Part shown: positions 43,215 through 52,904 of the stretch, in pieces
Position numbering within the stretch: the stretch's first letter is position 1
Layout of the letters: each line of letters starts with the position of its first letter
DNA from: Fidelibacterota bacterium
GTDB lineage: Bacteria; Marinisomatota; SORT01
Reading direction: 5' to 3'
NCBI GenBank assembly: GCA_022563775.1
Contig: JADFMS010000002.1
Location: 1-64,000, forward strand
Length of the DNA: 64,000 nt
Translations under genes and position numbers: made by a program
Notes under the pieces: generated by a model
What the model saw: the letters and a program-made list of their open reading frames with translations, nothing else
Told to the model about the DNA's origin: nothing
Database searches by the model: none

Positions 43215-44480
43215 TTATCTTAAGATAATTTTTTCTCTTCGAGGATCGACGGAAATCATTCTGATTGGTGTCTGAAGATAGTCTTCAAGAATCGAGATAT
43301 AATTTTTCGTTTTCTCAGGTAAATCGAAGTATGAAGAAAAACGCTTTAATTCTGTTTTCCAACCGGGGATAGATTCATAAATCGGAACAACCGATTCCAT
43401 CTCTTCTACATTTCTTGGGAAATAATCTATTTTTTCTCCGTTTAATTTGTAACCCACACACAACATGATCTCTTCAAGTCCGTCCAAGACATCGAGTTTA
43501 GTCAGAGCGATATCACTCGTACCGTTTATGCCGATAGCTCGATTGGCGAGTGGAACGTCAAACCAACCGCACCTGCGTTCTCTTCCAGTCGTGGCTCCGA
43601 ATTCGAACCCGGTTTCTCTGATTAGATTACCTATCTCATCTTCGAGCTCGGTGGGAAACGGTCCCAATCCTACTCTTGTTGTATATGCTTTAAATACCGT
43701 AACGACTCTGTCAATTTTTGTTGGACCTATTCCTACGCCGGAGCAGGCGCTTCCTGCAGAAGGGTTTGAAGAGGTGACATACGGATAAGTACCGTGATCC
43801 ACGTCTAAATACGTTCCCTGTGCCCCCTCTAATAGTAGATTGTCTCCTTTACTAATCAGTTCCTGAAGTTGAGCGGTAACGTCTGAAAGATAAGGGATTA
43901 GTTTTGAAGCTGAAGCCCAATAAGAATCAAAAATGTCATTGAATGGAGGAAGATTGCCATTGCTGCCGGCAGAATGTTTAACCAGCAGCTCATAATTATT
44001 AAGCAGCTTCGATTTAAAAATATCTACATTCAACAGTTCCACAGCTCGAATACCTACGCGGGAGACCTTATCGGTATAAGCAGGACCAATACCCCTTAAT
44101 GTAGTGCCGATTTTATTATTTCCTGATTCAGATGCTTTGTCAGATAGGATATGTAGAGGAGTAACAAGATGAGCATTGTTGCTTATAAATAACCGACCTT
44201 CAACATCAATCCCTTCTGAAATGAGAAATTCAACCTCACTTAAAAACGCATCAGGGTCTACAACTACACCGTTTCCGATGTAGCAGGAAGTATCTTTTCT
44301 GAGAATTCCGGACGGAATAAGGTGCAACACATACTGTTTATCTTCAATGAGAATTGTATGACCGGCATTCGCTCCACCCTGATAACGAGCTACGGCGTCG
44401 GCGTCGGCGGAAAGGATATCAACAATCTTTCCCTTCCCTTCATCGCCCCATTGTCCACCGACTACTATCGTTACCGGCAT
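43215..44480 (-). CDS. purA: Adenylosuccinate synthetase
   Basis: The 421-residue enzyme shows GGQWGDEGKGKIVD at residues 8-21, NAGHTI, the IMP-binding region and GPTKIDRVVTVFKAYTTRVG. It couples IMP and aspartate with GTP to form adenylosuccinate in AMP synthesis. Length is standard. It follows the STAS gene by about 60 bases on the minus strand. Confidence 0.96.
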   Translation of the reverse strand: MPVTIVVGGQWGDEGKGKIVDILSADADAVARYQGGANAGHTILIEDKQYVLHLIPSGILRKDTSCYIGNGVVVDPDAFLSEVEFLISEGIDVEGRLFISNNAHLVTPLHILSDKASESGNNKIGTTLRGIGPAYTDKVSRVGIRAVELLNVDIFKSKLLNNYELLVKHSAGSNGNLPPFNDIFDSYWASASKLIPYLSDVTAQLQELISKGDNLLLEGAQGTYLDVDHGTYPYVTSSNPSAGSACSGVGIGPTKIDRVVTVFKAYTTRVGLGPFPTELEDEIGNLIRETGFEFGATTGRERRCGWFDVPLANRAIGINGTSDIALTKLDVLDGLEEIMLCVGYKLNGEKIDYFPRNVEEMESVVPIYESIPGWKTELKRFSSYFDLPEKTKNYISILEDYLQTPIRMISVDPRREKIILR

Positions 44481-44543
44481 AGTAGGAACACTGATAATAT
44501 ATCGATTAAACTCTCTCCGTGGGATGTTTTAGGAAGTAAAGAG

Positions 44544-44882
44544 TTATTTAAAGCTGGCGACTGCATCATCTAATAGGTCAAATGAATTAAAAACAGAAGA
44601 TAGTTTGGTGATAGTGAGAATATTTTTAATTTTATCTCCTGCTTGAGCCAGACATAGATTACCCCCGTTATTTCGGACTGTTGTCAGACCACTGATCAGA
44701 ATTCCTAATCCGGAGCTGTTTATCCAATCCACGCCTTTTAGATCGAGCACGAAATTTTTTACATCTTTTTCGACAAGTCTATGAAGAGTTTTATGCAGTT
44801 CAACGGCATCGGGTCCACCCATCAATTTCCCTTCTAACTCGATGACGGTCACACCGTCTCTATCAATTTGATTTAATTTCAT
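44544..44882 (-). CDS. STAS-domain anti-sigma factor antagonist
   Basis: A single 112-residue STAS domain of the SpoIIAA/RsbV type with the phosphorylatable serine in VDWINSSGLGIL (Ser56/Ser57). Such proteins bind an anti-sigma kinase and release a sigma factor when dephosphorylated. No kinase or phosphatase gene is nearby. It lies 3 bases after secF, so it is made from the secDF transcript, an odd partner. Confidence 0.88.
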   Translation of the reverse strand: MKLNQIDRDGVTVIELEGKLMGGPDAVELHKTLHRLVEKDVKNFVLDLKGVDWINSSGLGILISGLTTVRNNGGNLCLAQAGDKIKNILTITKLSSVFNSFDLLDDAVASFK

Positions 44883-44885
44883 AAC

Positions 44886-45812
44886 TTACCTCGTCGAGCT
44901 TGCAGCGAGCTCGGATAATTTCTTTGCTGCCGTACGCTCATGCCATTCGATCAGAATCGGGCTTGCAATAAATATAGAAGAATAAGTTCCAACAATTACT
45001 CCAAGCATCATCGCAAATGAAAAGCCTGATATTACCTGTCCTCCTATAATATATAAAATAAATACTACCATAAAAGTAGTAAACGATGTTACAACGGTTC
45101 TGGCGAGGGAATTATTAATGCTCGTGTTAATTATTTTTTCATAGGATTCACGGCGCATCGCTTTGATATTTTCCCTTATACGGTCATAGATAACAATAGT
45201 ATCGTTCAATGAATACCCAACTATCGTAAGAAAAGCGGCAATGACAGCAAGTGTAATTTCGATATCTAACAAACTGAAGATACCGAGAGTTATTAAGACA
45301 TCATGTGCAAGAGCGACAAGAGCGCCGATTGCGAATTTGAATTCGAACCTGAAAGTAATATAAACAACGATGCCGAACATAGCGGCGAAAATAGCCAAAA
45401 CAGCTTTATTCCTTAACTCTTCGCCTATTTTGGGTCCCACTTTCTCCACCTTACGAATTTCATATGGGTTAGCTGTAAAGTAATCAGTCAACGCTTGAGA
45501 GATAAGGGTGGACGCTTCTGTGTCCCCTTTTGCTTCAAGTATCCTAATAAGGACTTCCTTGTCATCGCCGAACTTCTGTATCACAGCATTTCCATAACCT
45601 GCGGAGGAAATTGCTGAACGTACATCCGCACTGGATACAGGATCATCGAATTTGACCTGTACTAATGTTCCGCCTAAAAAGTCGATTCCGAGACGAGGCC
45701 CTCCGTGAGCGACTATCGAAACTAAACCGATGAGGATGAATAGGAGCGAAATCGCAATTCCGATTTTGCGCTTACCTATGAAATCTATGTTTGTGTCTGA
45801 AAATAGGTTCAT
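44886..45812 (-). CDS. secF: Protein translocase subunit SecF
   Basis: The 308 residues have six membrane helices, GIDFLGGT (42-49) at the start of the periplasmic domain and the SecF family stretch GYSLNDTIVIYDRIREN. With SecD it uses the proton gradient to pull exported proteins into the periplasm. One base separates it from secD. Confidence 0.95.
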   Translation of the reverse strand: MNLFSDTNIDFIGKRKIGIAISLLFILIGLVSIVAHGGPRLGIDFLGGTLVQVKFDDPVSSADVRSAISSAGYGNAVIQKFGDDKEVLIRILEAKGDTEASTLISQALTDYFTANPYEIRKVEKVGPKIGEELRNKAVLAIFAAMFGIVVYITFRFEFKFAIGALVALAHDVLITLGIFSLLDIEITLAVIAAFLTIVGYSLNDTIVIYDRIRENIKAMRRESYEKIINTSINNSLARTVVTSFTTFMVVFILYIIGGQVISGFSFAMMLGVIVGTYSSIFIASPILIEWHERTAAKKLSELAASSTR

Positions 45813-45813
45813 T

Positions 45814-47724
45814 TTATATACTTAATTTTGTGACCTCAAAGCGGTCGGTTACGTATGCAAAAATTGTCCTTGTGATAAAGATAGCAGTCAACATACTTGC
45901 AAGAATGCCCCAAAATAACGTTATAGCAAATCCCTTGATGGGTCCGGTTCCGAATTGGAAGAGCACGAGAGCAGCGATTATGGTGGTCACGTTTGCATCG
46001 ATAATTGTTGTTAATGCCCTCGAATAACCTGCATCTATCGCAGAACGTACCGTTTTGCCCTTTCTGAGCTCCTCTTTTATCCTCTCAAATATCAGTACGT
46101 TCGCGTCTACTGACATTCCGATAGTCAGGATAAGTCCCGCAATACCCGGCAGTGTCAGCGTAGCTCTAAGTGTTGTCATAATTGCGAGAACAAAAGCGAG
46201 ATTAAGAAGCAGCGCAAAGTTCGCAAGGAGCCCCGACATCCTATAGTAAGCAACCATAAATATCATTACGAGTACGAAACCAAGGATTGCGGCATTGGTG
46301 CCCTTTTCAATCGAATCTCTACCAAGCGTCGGACCGATAGTACGTTCCTCAATAACTTCCATTGGAGCGGGAAGCGCACCTGCTCTCAAAATAATAGAAA
46401 GGTCTTTTGCTTCATTTATGGAATTCATTCCTTCAATGACAGTATTTCCGGATGGAATTTTACTTCTTATTACAGGTGCGGAGTGGACTTTATCGTCAAG
46501 AATAATGGCGACTCTTTTGTTTATGTTTGCTCCGGTAAGACGTGACCAAGCTCTTGCGCCCTCGCTGTTCATATTGAGGTAGACCACCGGTTGTCCGGAA
46601 GCGGAACTTGCGCCTCCGCCGAAATTAGCCGAAGCGGAAGTAACAACTTCCCCTGTCAAACCGGGTTCTCTGTTGACAGCGTACAGGACATTATATTTTT
46701 CAGATGGGAGTCCTTTTCCGCCGAAATCTCTCTGATTGTTCGACCAGATTATCTTCATATCTGCCGGAAGCGCAGCCTGAACTTCCTCTAATGCAAGAAT
46801 TTTGCGAACAGCTTTTACGTTCTCAAGCGGAACGCCTATATCACCGTCTATGTTCCTTAGCAAGGCAGAGAAGGGACGTTCTTCAAAAATCTGCTCGTCC
46901 ACAACCACAGAACCTTCAGAATTACCGGAGTATGATTCTGATGTTGTAAGACCGAATATTTCATCAACACTGATGGATTTATCTCGACTTTCGGCAAGCA
47001 CTGTCAGAGTGGTGTCAGTTGTATCTGCTGTAGATTTGGAGAAAGCGACAAGACTGTCTAAGTCTATACCGGTTCTGATGCTTCTGAGAACGTTATCGAT
47101 GCGGGTAATGACAGACTGCACAACATCGGGATCTTTAAGCAGGCTAAATTCCAACAGAGCAGTTTGTTTTATTAAGTTACGCGCTCGCTCGGGATCCTGC
47201 ACGCCGGCAAGTTCGACAATTATTCGATTCGAACCTTGTTTAAGGATCGTAGGCTCGGATACTCCGAATTGGTCAACTCTGTTACGTATTACTTCCAATG
47301 CGCGGTTGACGGCATCGTCTGCCTCATCTTCTAATGAAGAAATGATCTCGGAATTTTCTATACCGTAATCAATAAAATGACGCGCAAGCCTGATGTTCCG
47401 TTCATTTGCTTCAAGCAGCAGCGCATCAAGGTATTGAATGTCATCGTTTTCAGCTCTTATCTCGGCGGCGGCAAGCGCATCATAAAGAAGTGTTTTGTTA
47501 CTCGCTATGTTCTCCACGAGTTTTGGTATATTCACCTCCATTACGACATGCATACCACCCTGAAGATCAAGGCCGAGTTTTAACGCTTTTTCCTGAAGCG
47601 CGTCTTTGGCTGCTTCGTTATCGGGTGGAAAGAAATAATATTCTATTGTCGGTGTCAGCAGATAGATTGTAAGAACTAATGCAATTCCTATCAGCACAAA
47701 TCTTGGCGTTAATTGTTTTCCCAA
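45814..47724 (-). CDS. secD: Protein translocase subunit SecD
   Basis: The 636 residues have an N-terminal helix (8-28), GLDLQGGMHV (51-60), a long periplasmic head and five C-terminal helices with GMSVDANVLIFERIKEE. It is split from SecF, as in most bacteria. The start is TTG with AGAGGA just upstream. First gene of secD-secF-STAS. Confidence 0.95.
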   Translation of the reverse strand: MGKQLTPRFVLIGIALVLTIYLLTPTIEYYFFPPDNEAAKDALQEKALKLGLDLQGGMHVVMEVNIPKLVENIASNKTLLYDALAAAEIRAENDDIQYLDALLLEANERNIRLARHFIDYGIENSEIISSLEDEADDAVNRALEVIRNRVDQFGVSEPTILKQGSNRIIVELAGVQDPERARNLIKQTALLEFSLLKDPDVVQSVITRIDNVLRSIRTGIDLDSLVAFSKSTADTTDTTLTVLAESRDKSISVDEIFGLTTSESYSGNSEGSVVVDEQIFEERPFSALLRNIDGDIGVPLENVKAVRKILALEEVQAALPADMKIIWSNNQRDFGGKGLPSEKYNVLYAVNREPGLTGEVVTSASANFGGGASSASGQPVVYLNMNSEGARAWSRLTGANINKRVAIILDDKVHSAPVIRSKIPSGNTVIEGMNSINEAKDLSIILRAGALPAPMEVIEERTIGPTLGRDSIEKGTNAAILGFVLVMIFMVAYYRMSGLLANFALLLNLAFVLAIMTTLRATLTLPGIAGLILTIGMSVDANVLIFERIKEELRKGKTVRSAIDAGYSRALTTIIDANVTTIIAALVLFQFGTGPIKGFAITLFWGILASMLTAIFITRTIFAYVTDRFEVTKLSI

Positions 47725-47761
47725 TAAATCCTCTTAATTTCTAATGTTTAAGCAAGCACCA

Positions 47762-47790
47762 AATCTATCTCATTTATCATCTTATGTCAA
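47762..47790 (-). promoter_or_regulatory. Promoter of secD-secF
   Basis: Minus strand TTGACA (47790-47785), a 17-nt spacer and TAGATT (47767-47762); the start would be about 30 bases before the secD TTG. Confidence 0.55.
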
Positions 47791-47847
47791 ATTATATTTT
47801 CAGTTACTTTTGTAGAAAATGAAGATGGAAAGGCAATTAATTTTCGG

Positions 47848-48843
47848 TCAGTATCCCAATGATTTATCAACGATATTTCTGAGCTCCTTACCTGATAGGT
47901 AACGCTGTAAATTCACACCGAAATCGGTTGCGGCAAGCGGTGTATAGTCGCCGAAGTTCCCCGCAATGTGCGGCGAGAGAAAGACGTTGTCGAGTTTGAA
48001 CAGCGGGCTATCCTCAGGAAGAGGTTCGGTGGCGAAAACATCAAGTCCCGCACCGGCTATCTTTTTTTGAGAGAGCGCTTGATAGAGAGCCGATTCGTCT
48101 ACAATCGCTCCTCTTGCCACGTTGACAATAATTGCGGATTCTTTCATACGCGAGAGCCGCTCTCGGTTTATCAACCCCTTTGTCTCTTTTGTGAGGGGAG
48201 CGCAGACGGCGAAATAATCCGATTGAGCTATCAGTTCATTCAGCTCCGACAACGGATAAACTCTGTGGACATGAGGGCGCTTTTCGCCTGATTTTGAGCT
48301 GCGGGATGCGACGCTTACGTTCATGCCGAAAACTCTTGCCATCTCCGAAAGCGCTTGACCGACGGCGCCGAATCCTAAAATGCCAAGTGACTTTCCACGC
48401 AGTGTTCCATTCTGCGAAGCTATTTCCCGTTGGCTCCATTTCCTGCTCTCTCTGAATTTAATCGATTCGGCGAACTTCCGTTCGAAGTACAACATCATGG
48501 CGATGGCGTGTTCCGCAGTGACTTTCGAATGAAAACCGACCGCCTTGGTCACTGTAATGTCACTTTCGGCTAATTCGGGAAATAAAATTCCGTCGACCCC
48601 CGTTGCGCCGAAGTGAAGCCACTTCAATCCACTCAGACCGGAAAAAATCTCCGGAGTGAATTTATAGCACGAGGCGATTTCTACGTCACTCCCTGCGGAG
48701 GCAAACTCTTCATTGGAAGAACAGAAGACGAAGTCTATTCTATCGGGGGAATCCAACTCGGCGCGGACGCGTTCGACTATCCTGTCAAACATCTTACGAT
48801 TATTTGTCATACGGATAGCGATCTTTATCAGTTTAGAATTCAA
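47848..48843 (-). CDS. D-2-hydroxyacid dehydrogenase
   Basis: The 331 residues fit the NAD-dependent D-2-hydroxyacid dehydrogenase family: dinucleotide loop GILGFGAVGQAL, catalytic Arg in VNVARGAIVDE, Glu in ATEPLPEDSPL and His in SPHIAG. It oxidises or reduces a 2-oxo/2-hydroxy acid; glyoxylate/hydroxypyruvate-type or phosphoglycerate-like substrates cannot be told apart here. TTG 48843 keeps the first strand (KLIKIAIR); ATG 48810 is the alternative. No clear binding site for either. Confidence 0.85.
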   Translation of the reverse strand: MNSKLIKIAIRMTNNRKMFDRIVERVRAELDSPDRIDFVFCSSNEEFASAGSDVEIASCYKFTPEIFSGLSGLKWLHFGATGVDGILFPELAESDITVTKAVGFHSKVTAEHAIAMMLYFERKFAESIKFRESRKWSQREIASQNGTLRGKSLGILGFGAVGQALSEMARVFGMNVSVASRSSKSGEKRPHVHRVYPLSELNELIAQSDYFAVCAPLTKETKGLINRERLSRMKESAIIVNVARGAIVDESALYQALSQKKIAGAGLDVFATEPLPEDSPLFKLDNVFLSPHIAGNFGDYTPLAATDFGVNLQRYLSGKELRNIVDKSLGY

Positions 48844-48917
48844 AGCGGTTCAATCTATATAGAGAGAATACCGGAATCAACTTATAATCTCTTGGATGAT
48901 GAGGAGATACGAATCTT

Positions 48918-49047
48918 CCTCCTTCGAGGGAGGTGTCATCCCGATTTATCGGGAGAGGGTGTGATTCTGATGTTCTCTCCAAAATTATGATCACCGAATG
49001 ATCACACCCCTCGTCCGTCAACCGACGGACACTCCCCTCAAGGGGAG
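48918..49047. repeat. Hairpin-dense non-coding segment
   Basis: The 389-bp gap 48844-49232 has no gene but at least five inverted repeats in 130 bases: CCTCC/GGAGG (48918-48933), TCCCGA/TCGGGA (48939-48954), GGGTGTGAT/ATCACACCC (48957-48965 with 49001-49009), GTCCGTC/GACGGAC (49013-49030) and CTCCCCT/AGGGGAG (49032-49047). The density suggests a decayed non-autonomous repeat element rather than a terminator. Only one copy is in the window. Confidence 0.55.
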
Positions 49048-49232
49048 AGAATGTGAGGTGCGAGTTAGGGCTTGCCCTGACCGCACTAATTTAAGTTGTG
49101 GGTTATGGCTGGCAGTCGATGATTGACAGTCTTTTTTCTCTATCCCAGTTGAACTGTTATTGTTTCGGATTCATATGTGTTTAAATTACGTGCGAAAAGA
49201 AATGAAACAAAACAACAACAGCACGTCCTATT

Positions 49233-50234
49233 GTGAAAAACACTGAACCGCTAAAATTGGGCATAATCGGTTGCGGGATAGCTGCCAAAGCGCTCCATTA
49301 TACTGCCTTGAGAGAACTACAAGATAAATTCACCATAACTGCCGTCTGTAATCATACGGAACCTAAAGCGAGAGAATTTTCGGAAATGGTGGGCGGTGTG
49401 CCTTACACTTTAGATTATAAGGAACTTCTCGCAATGGAAGATGTAGAAGCCGTGGATATAGTTCTTCCCATACATCTGAATCGTTTGGTGGTTTCCGATG
49501 CTCTGAAGGCGGGAAAGCATGTCATAGCTGAAAAGCCCATAGCCGGAAACCGCTCTGACGCCTATGACCTTGTTAAACTCGCTGATAGTTCTAATCAGGT
49601 GACTATGATCGCTGAAAATTACAGGTATAGGAAGGTGTTTCAAAGAGCGAAAGAGCTTATACAATCGGGCGCTGTCGGTGAACTTAATTCTTTCTCCTGG
49701 AATATTTTTTATAAGTTTGACGAAAATAATGAATACGCGCGCACGCAATGGAGGATCGATCATAAATACGAAGGCGGAATTATCACTGATGCAGGTGTGC
49801 ACAATATTGCGGCATTAAGACTACTATTCGGCGATATCGCCTCAGGTTCCGCTTTGGTTTGGAACGTGAATTCAGCTGTTGGACGCACAGATTCAATCAA
49901 ATTAAATTTTAAAACAACCAACGGGATAAACGGGTCGTTCAACATGTCCGCAAGCGTTGAAGGTTACTCAGAAAACAGACTGCTCATTTTCGGAAACAGA
50001 GGAACCATCACTGTTAAGGATGATGACATTGAAGTCATGAATCATGAAGGCGAATCTTTTAAAGAATCGATGAATGATGATGGAGGATTCAAAGCACAAT
50101 TCGAAAATTTTTATGACGCAGTGCGAAACCGCGGTGAGGTGGTCAGCACATTTAATGAGGCTTATAAAGATATTGAAGTTCTTCTGAATGCTTATCTCTC
50201 CTCCGAAAGCGGAATTCCGTTCAAAATAGAATAA
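49233..50234 (+). CDS. Gfo/Idh/MocA-family oxidoreductase
   Basis: The 333-residue NAD(P)-dependent oxidoreductase has Rossmann motif GIIGCGIAAKALH and EKPIAGN at about 96-102, then the C-terminal beta-sheet domain (YEGGIITDAGVHNIAALRLLFG). It is unlike the copy beside lpxB. It presumably oxidises a sugar or inositol derivative. The start is GTG 49233 without a clear binding site. It is isolated between two intergenic hairpin regions. Confidence 0.85.
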   Translation: MKNTEPLKLGIIGCGIAAKALHYTALRELQDKFTITAVCNHTEPKAREFSEMVGGVPYTLDYKELLAMEDVEAVDIVLPIHLNRLVVSDALKAGKHVIAEKPIAGNRSDAYDLVKLADSSNQVTMIAENYRYRKVFQRAKELIQSGAVGELNSFSWNIFYKFDENNEYARTQWRIDHKYEGGIITDAGVHNIAALRLLFGDIASGSALVWNVNSAVGRTDSIKLNFKTTNGINGSFNMSASVEGYSENRLLIFGNRGTITVKDDDIEVMNHEGESFKESMNDDGGFKAQFENFYDAVRNRGEVVSTFNEAYKDIEVLLNAYLSSESGIPFKIE

Positions 50235-50257
50235 ATTTCAAGCTAAAGACAGTGAAA

Positions 50258-50282
50258 GAACTCCCGCCATCGGCGGTGGTTC
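50258..50282. terminator. Intergenic hairpin after the Gfo/Idh gene
   Basis: GAAC/GTTC outer and CCGCC/GGCGG inner pairs (50258-50261 with 50279-50282; 50264-50268 with 50272-50276) 24 bases after the stop. No T run, so it may be an extragenic palindrome rather than a terminator. Confidence 0.4.
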
Positions 50283-50403
50283 TGACTGCCACGTAATCAA
50301 AGATATATTATAGCTGATTCCATCATAAACCATACTTGCATTTCGGTTGGTCTCCTGCTACATTTAGAAGTTATATGTTTAGTGAATATCGGGCAGTGAA
50401 GAA

Positions 50404-51168
50404 TTGACAAAAGTTATAGTCATAGCCAATCAAAAAGGCGGTGTGGGTAAGACCACTACCGCCGTGAACCTTGCCGCGTGCATGGCTGTCACGGAAATAC
50501 CGACGCTTATAATTGACATGGATCCGCAAGCAAACGCTACGAGCGGATTGGGAATAGAGCTTACCAACGGCGATAAATCAATTTACGATGTTATGATAAA
50601 CAGGGTAGAAGCAGAAACGGTGATAAGGAAATCCGATCTTCCGCATCTCGATATACTTCCTTCGTCAACGCGGTTGGTCGGTGCGGAGATAGAGCTCGTT
50701 CCAGCGCTGGCTCGTGAGACGATACTCAAAGGAGCGCTCGGAAGTTTGAATGGAAATTACGAGTACATTTTCATTGACTGCCCGCCCTCGTTAGGTCTTC
50801 TGACGCTTAACAGCCTGACTGCCGCTGATACAGTTCTCGTTCCCGTTCAATGTGAATATTTTGCGTTAGAGGGTTTAAGTCAGCTGCTTAATACTATACG
50901 GTTAGTTCAGAAGAATCTGAACAAAACATTAGAAGTTGAAGGCTTTCTGATAACGATGTTCGACAGTCGTTTAAACCTGAGTCGGCAGGTGGCGGAAGAG
51001 ATCAGGGATTATTTTAAGGAAAAAGTTTTTGAGACTGTAATCAACAGAAATGTAAAATTGGGAGAAGCGCCGAGTTACGGTAAACCGATAATCCTATACG
51101 ATGCCGTCTCTACCGGCGCGGGAAATTATATGAATCTTGTTCGGGAGATGTTGGAAAATGCCGGCTAA
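50404..51168 (+). CDS. parA: Chromosome partitioning ATPase ParA/Soj
   Basis: The 254-residue deviant-Walker ATPase has KGGVGKTTTAVNLAA (11-25), IIDMDPQANATSG and DCPPSLGLLTLN. It drives chromosome origin segregation with ParB. It is the chromosomal short form without an N-terminal HTH. The TTG start is fixed by the first beta-strand. Overlaps parB by 11 bases. Confidence 0.95.
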   Translation: MTKVIVIANQKGGVGKTTTAVNLAACMAVTEIPTLIIDMDPQANATSGLGIELTNGDKSIYDVMINRVEAETVIRKSDLPHLDILPSSTRLVGAEIELVPALARETILKGALGSLNGNYEYIFIDCPPSLGLLTLNSLTAADTVLVPVQCEYFALEGLSQLLNTIRLVQKNLNKTLEVEGFLITMFDSRLNLSRQVAEEIRDYFKEKVFETVINRNVKLGEAPSYGKPIILYDAVSTGAGNYMNLVREMLENAG

Positions 51169-52024
51169 ATCACTTGGAAGGGGAATCGGAGCGCTCATAC
51201 CGGAAATCGATGAGCCGTCAGGCAACAAACCGGAAGTGGCGGAATTATTAGTTGATAATATCTTAACTAATCCCCATCAACCACGCCATGATTTTGATCC
51301 TGTATCATTAGAAGAGCTTGCCGCATCAATAAATGAAAATGGTATTGTGCAGCCTATTACAGTGAGGCAGAAAGACGGCAAATTCGAGTTGATAGCCGGA
51401 GAACGAAGACTGCGGGCAGTTAAGTTGATAAACATGAGGACGATTCCTGCTTATGTAATGTCAGTCGAGAATGATGGGAGCCTGCTTCAACTCGCTCTTA
51501 TAGAAAATATACAAAGAGAAGACCTAAATCCCGTGGATATAGCGTTGGCATATCAGGAGTTGATAGAAACACACGGACTAACGCACGGAGAGATAGCGGA
51601 CAGAGTCGGGAAAGACCGTTCGACTGTTGCAAACTTCCTTCGCCTACTCGGGTTGCCGGATGAAATCAAAGAGTCTATCAGAAAGGGAGAACTATCTCAA
51701 GGGCATGCAAGAGCGCTGCTCCCCATTAAAGAAAGCAGTAAAATGCTTGCTCTGTATCGAAAAGTAATCAAAGACGAACTTAGCGTTCGTCAGGTTGAAG
51801 AGATCATTAAGGGTGGCGTTAAAGAAACTCAAATAAGAATTCGTTTGAAGGCTACCTCTGCGAAGTCTCCCCAATTGAAAGCAATAGAAGGTGAACTTAT
51901 GATGAAATTCGGAACGAAAGTCAGAATAAGAGAAAAAGGCTCGGGTGGAGAAGTCATAGTGGAATATTATTCGAAGGAAGACCTTGACAGACTGATCACT
52001 CTTATCGGACAGCTCGACAGCTGA
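51158..52024 (+). CDS. parB: ParB/Spo0J-like partition protein
   Basis: ATG 51158 (MPAKSLGRGIGALIPE, the usual ParB start) gives 288 residues. Box I (PHQPRHDFD), CTP-binding GERRLRA, ENIQREDLNPVDIA, and the HTH (THGEIADRVGKDRSTVANFLRLL) are all present, followed by a dimer domain. It binds parS sites, clamps DNA and stimulates ParA. The frame extends 21 bases upstream, but the internal ATG is preferred. No parS sequence was seen in the window. Confidence 0.94.
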   Translation: MPAKSLGRGIGALIPEIDEPSGNKPEVAELLVDNILTNPHQPRHDFDPVSLEELAASINENGIVQPITVRQKDGKFELIAGERRLRAVKLINMRTIPAYVMSVENDGSLLQLALIENIQREDLNPVDIALAYQELIETHGLTHGEIADRVGKDRSTVANFLRLLGLPDEIKESIRKGELSQGHARALLPIKESSKMLALYRKVIKDELSVRQVEEIIKGGVKETQIRIRLKATSAKSPQLKAIEGELMMKFGTKVRIREKGSGGEVIVEYYSKEDLDRLITLIGQLDS

Positions 52025-52046
52025 TATTTCTAAGTAAAATAACCTG

Positions 52047-52889
52047 ATGAAGAAAGATAAATACTATACAATAGTTCTGATTCCTGATGAAACGGAAAAT
52101 CCGAGAACCTTCCGACTCAACAGGAAATTTGTAAAGACAGTTATCATACTGAGCGTGCTGTTAGTGACTGCAGTTGCCGCTTCGACCGCTTTGATTCTTC
52201 CAAGGGCTTTAAAGTACAACGACTTAGTGGAAAAAAATATTCAGCTGACACGTGACCGATTTAAGGTGTTGGGGATGATGGATGATTATGCAAGGATAAA
52301 ACAGAGAGATATAGCTATCAGAAAATATCTCGGACTCAGTCTGAATCTCGAATCTCCATTGGGATTCATTGAATCAGGAACGGACACTTCGTATCACAAG
52401 ATAGATTCGTTGATGTCACTGCCGCTGAGAGATATTGATCCTGCTGATATGCCAAGATTTGATAATGTCAATTTTATCGAAAATGTGCCTACTACACCGC
52501 CAATTGAAGGAGTAGTTACCGCCGGTTTCGCCCGGTCCACAATTTTTAAGGAAGACCAACATGTAGGAATAGATATTGCCACGCGGGTAGGTGATATGGT
52601 TGTCGCTGCGGCAGAAGGAATAGTGATTTTTTCTAATTGGACCTACCGCTCGGGTAACAGAATCTTACTCTATCACGGCAATGACTACTTCAGTGTTTAT
52701 GGGCATAATTCACGGAATCTTGTGAAGGTTCACGACAGGGTACACAGAGGAGATCCGATCGCGCTCGGAGGAGATACGGGAATAAGCAGAGGCCCGCATC
52801 TACATTTTGAGATATGGAAGAAGGGTGTGCCCATTGATCCTCGAGAACTGATACCAATCTATCGAGAGAAAGATATTTCTATTGACTGA
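52047..52889 (+). CDS. M23-family peptidase (LytM-type)
   Basis: The 280 residues have an N-terminal cytoplasmic part and membrane helix (about 31-52), a short helical linker and a C-terminal M23 domain with HVGIDIA (His-x3-Asp) and GPHLHFEIW (His-x-His) zinc ligands. It cuts peptide cross-links in peptidoglycan on the periplasmic side. It lies 15 bases before a bactofilin gene; M23/bactofilin pairs shape cells in several bacteria. Confidence 0.9.
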   Translation: MKKDKYYTIVLIPDETENPRTFRLNRKFVKTVIILSVLLVTAVAASTALILPRALKYNDLVEKNIQLTRDRFKVLGMMDDYARIKQRDIAIRKYLGLSLNLESPLGFIESGTDTSYHKIDSLMSLPLRDIDPADMPRFDNVNFIENVPTTPPIEGVVTAGFARSTIFKEDQHVGIDIATRVGDMVVAAAEGIVIFSNWTYRSGNRILLYHGNDYFSVYGHNSRNLVKVHDRVHRGDPIALGGDTGISRGPHLHFEIWKKGVPIDPRELIPIYREKDISID

Positions 52890-52904
52890 AGAATTAAAAA
52901 CATT

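Noticed and set aside
46802..47368. 188-codon frame antisense to secD
   Set aside because: Lies wholly inside secD, Ser/Arg-rich product typical of a shadow frame.
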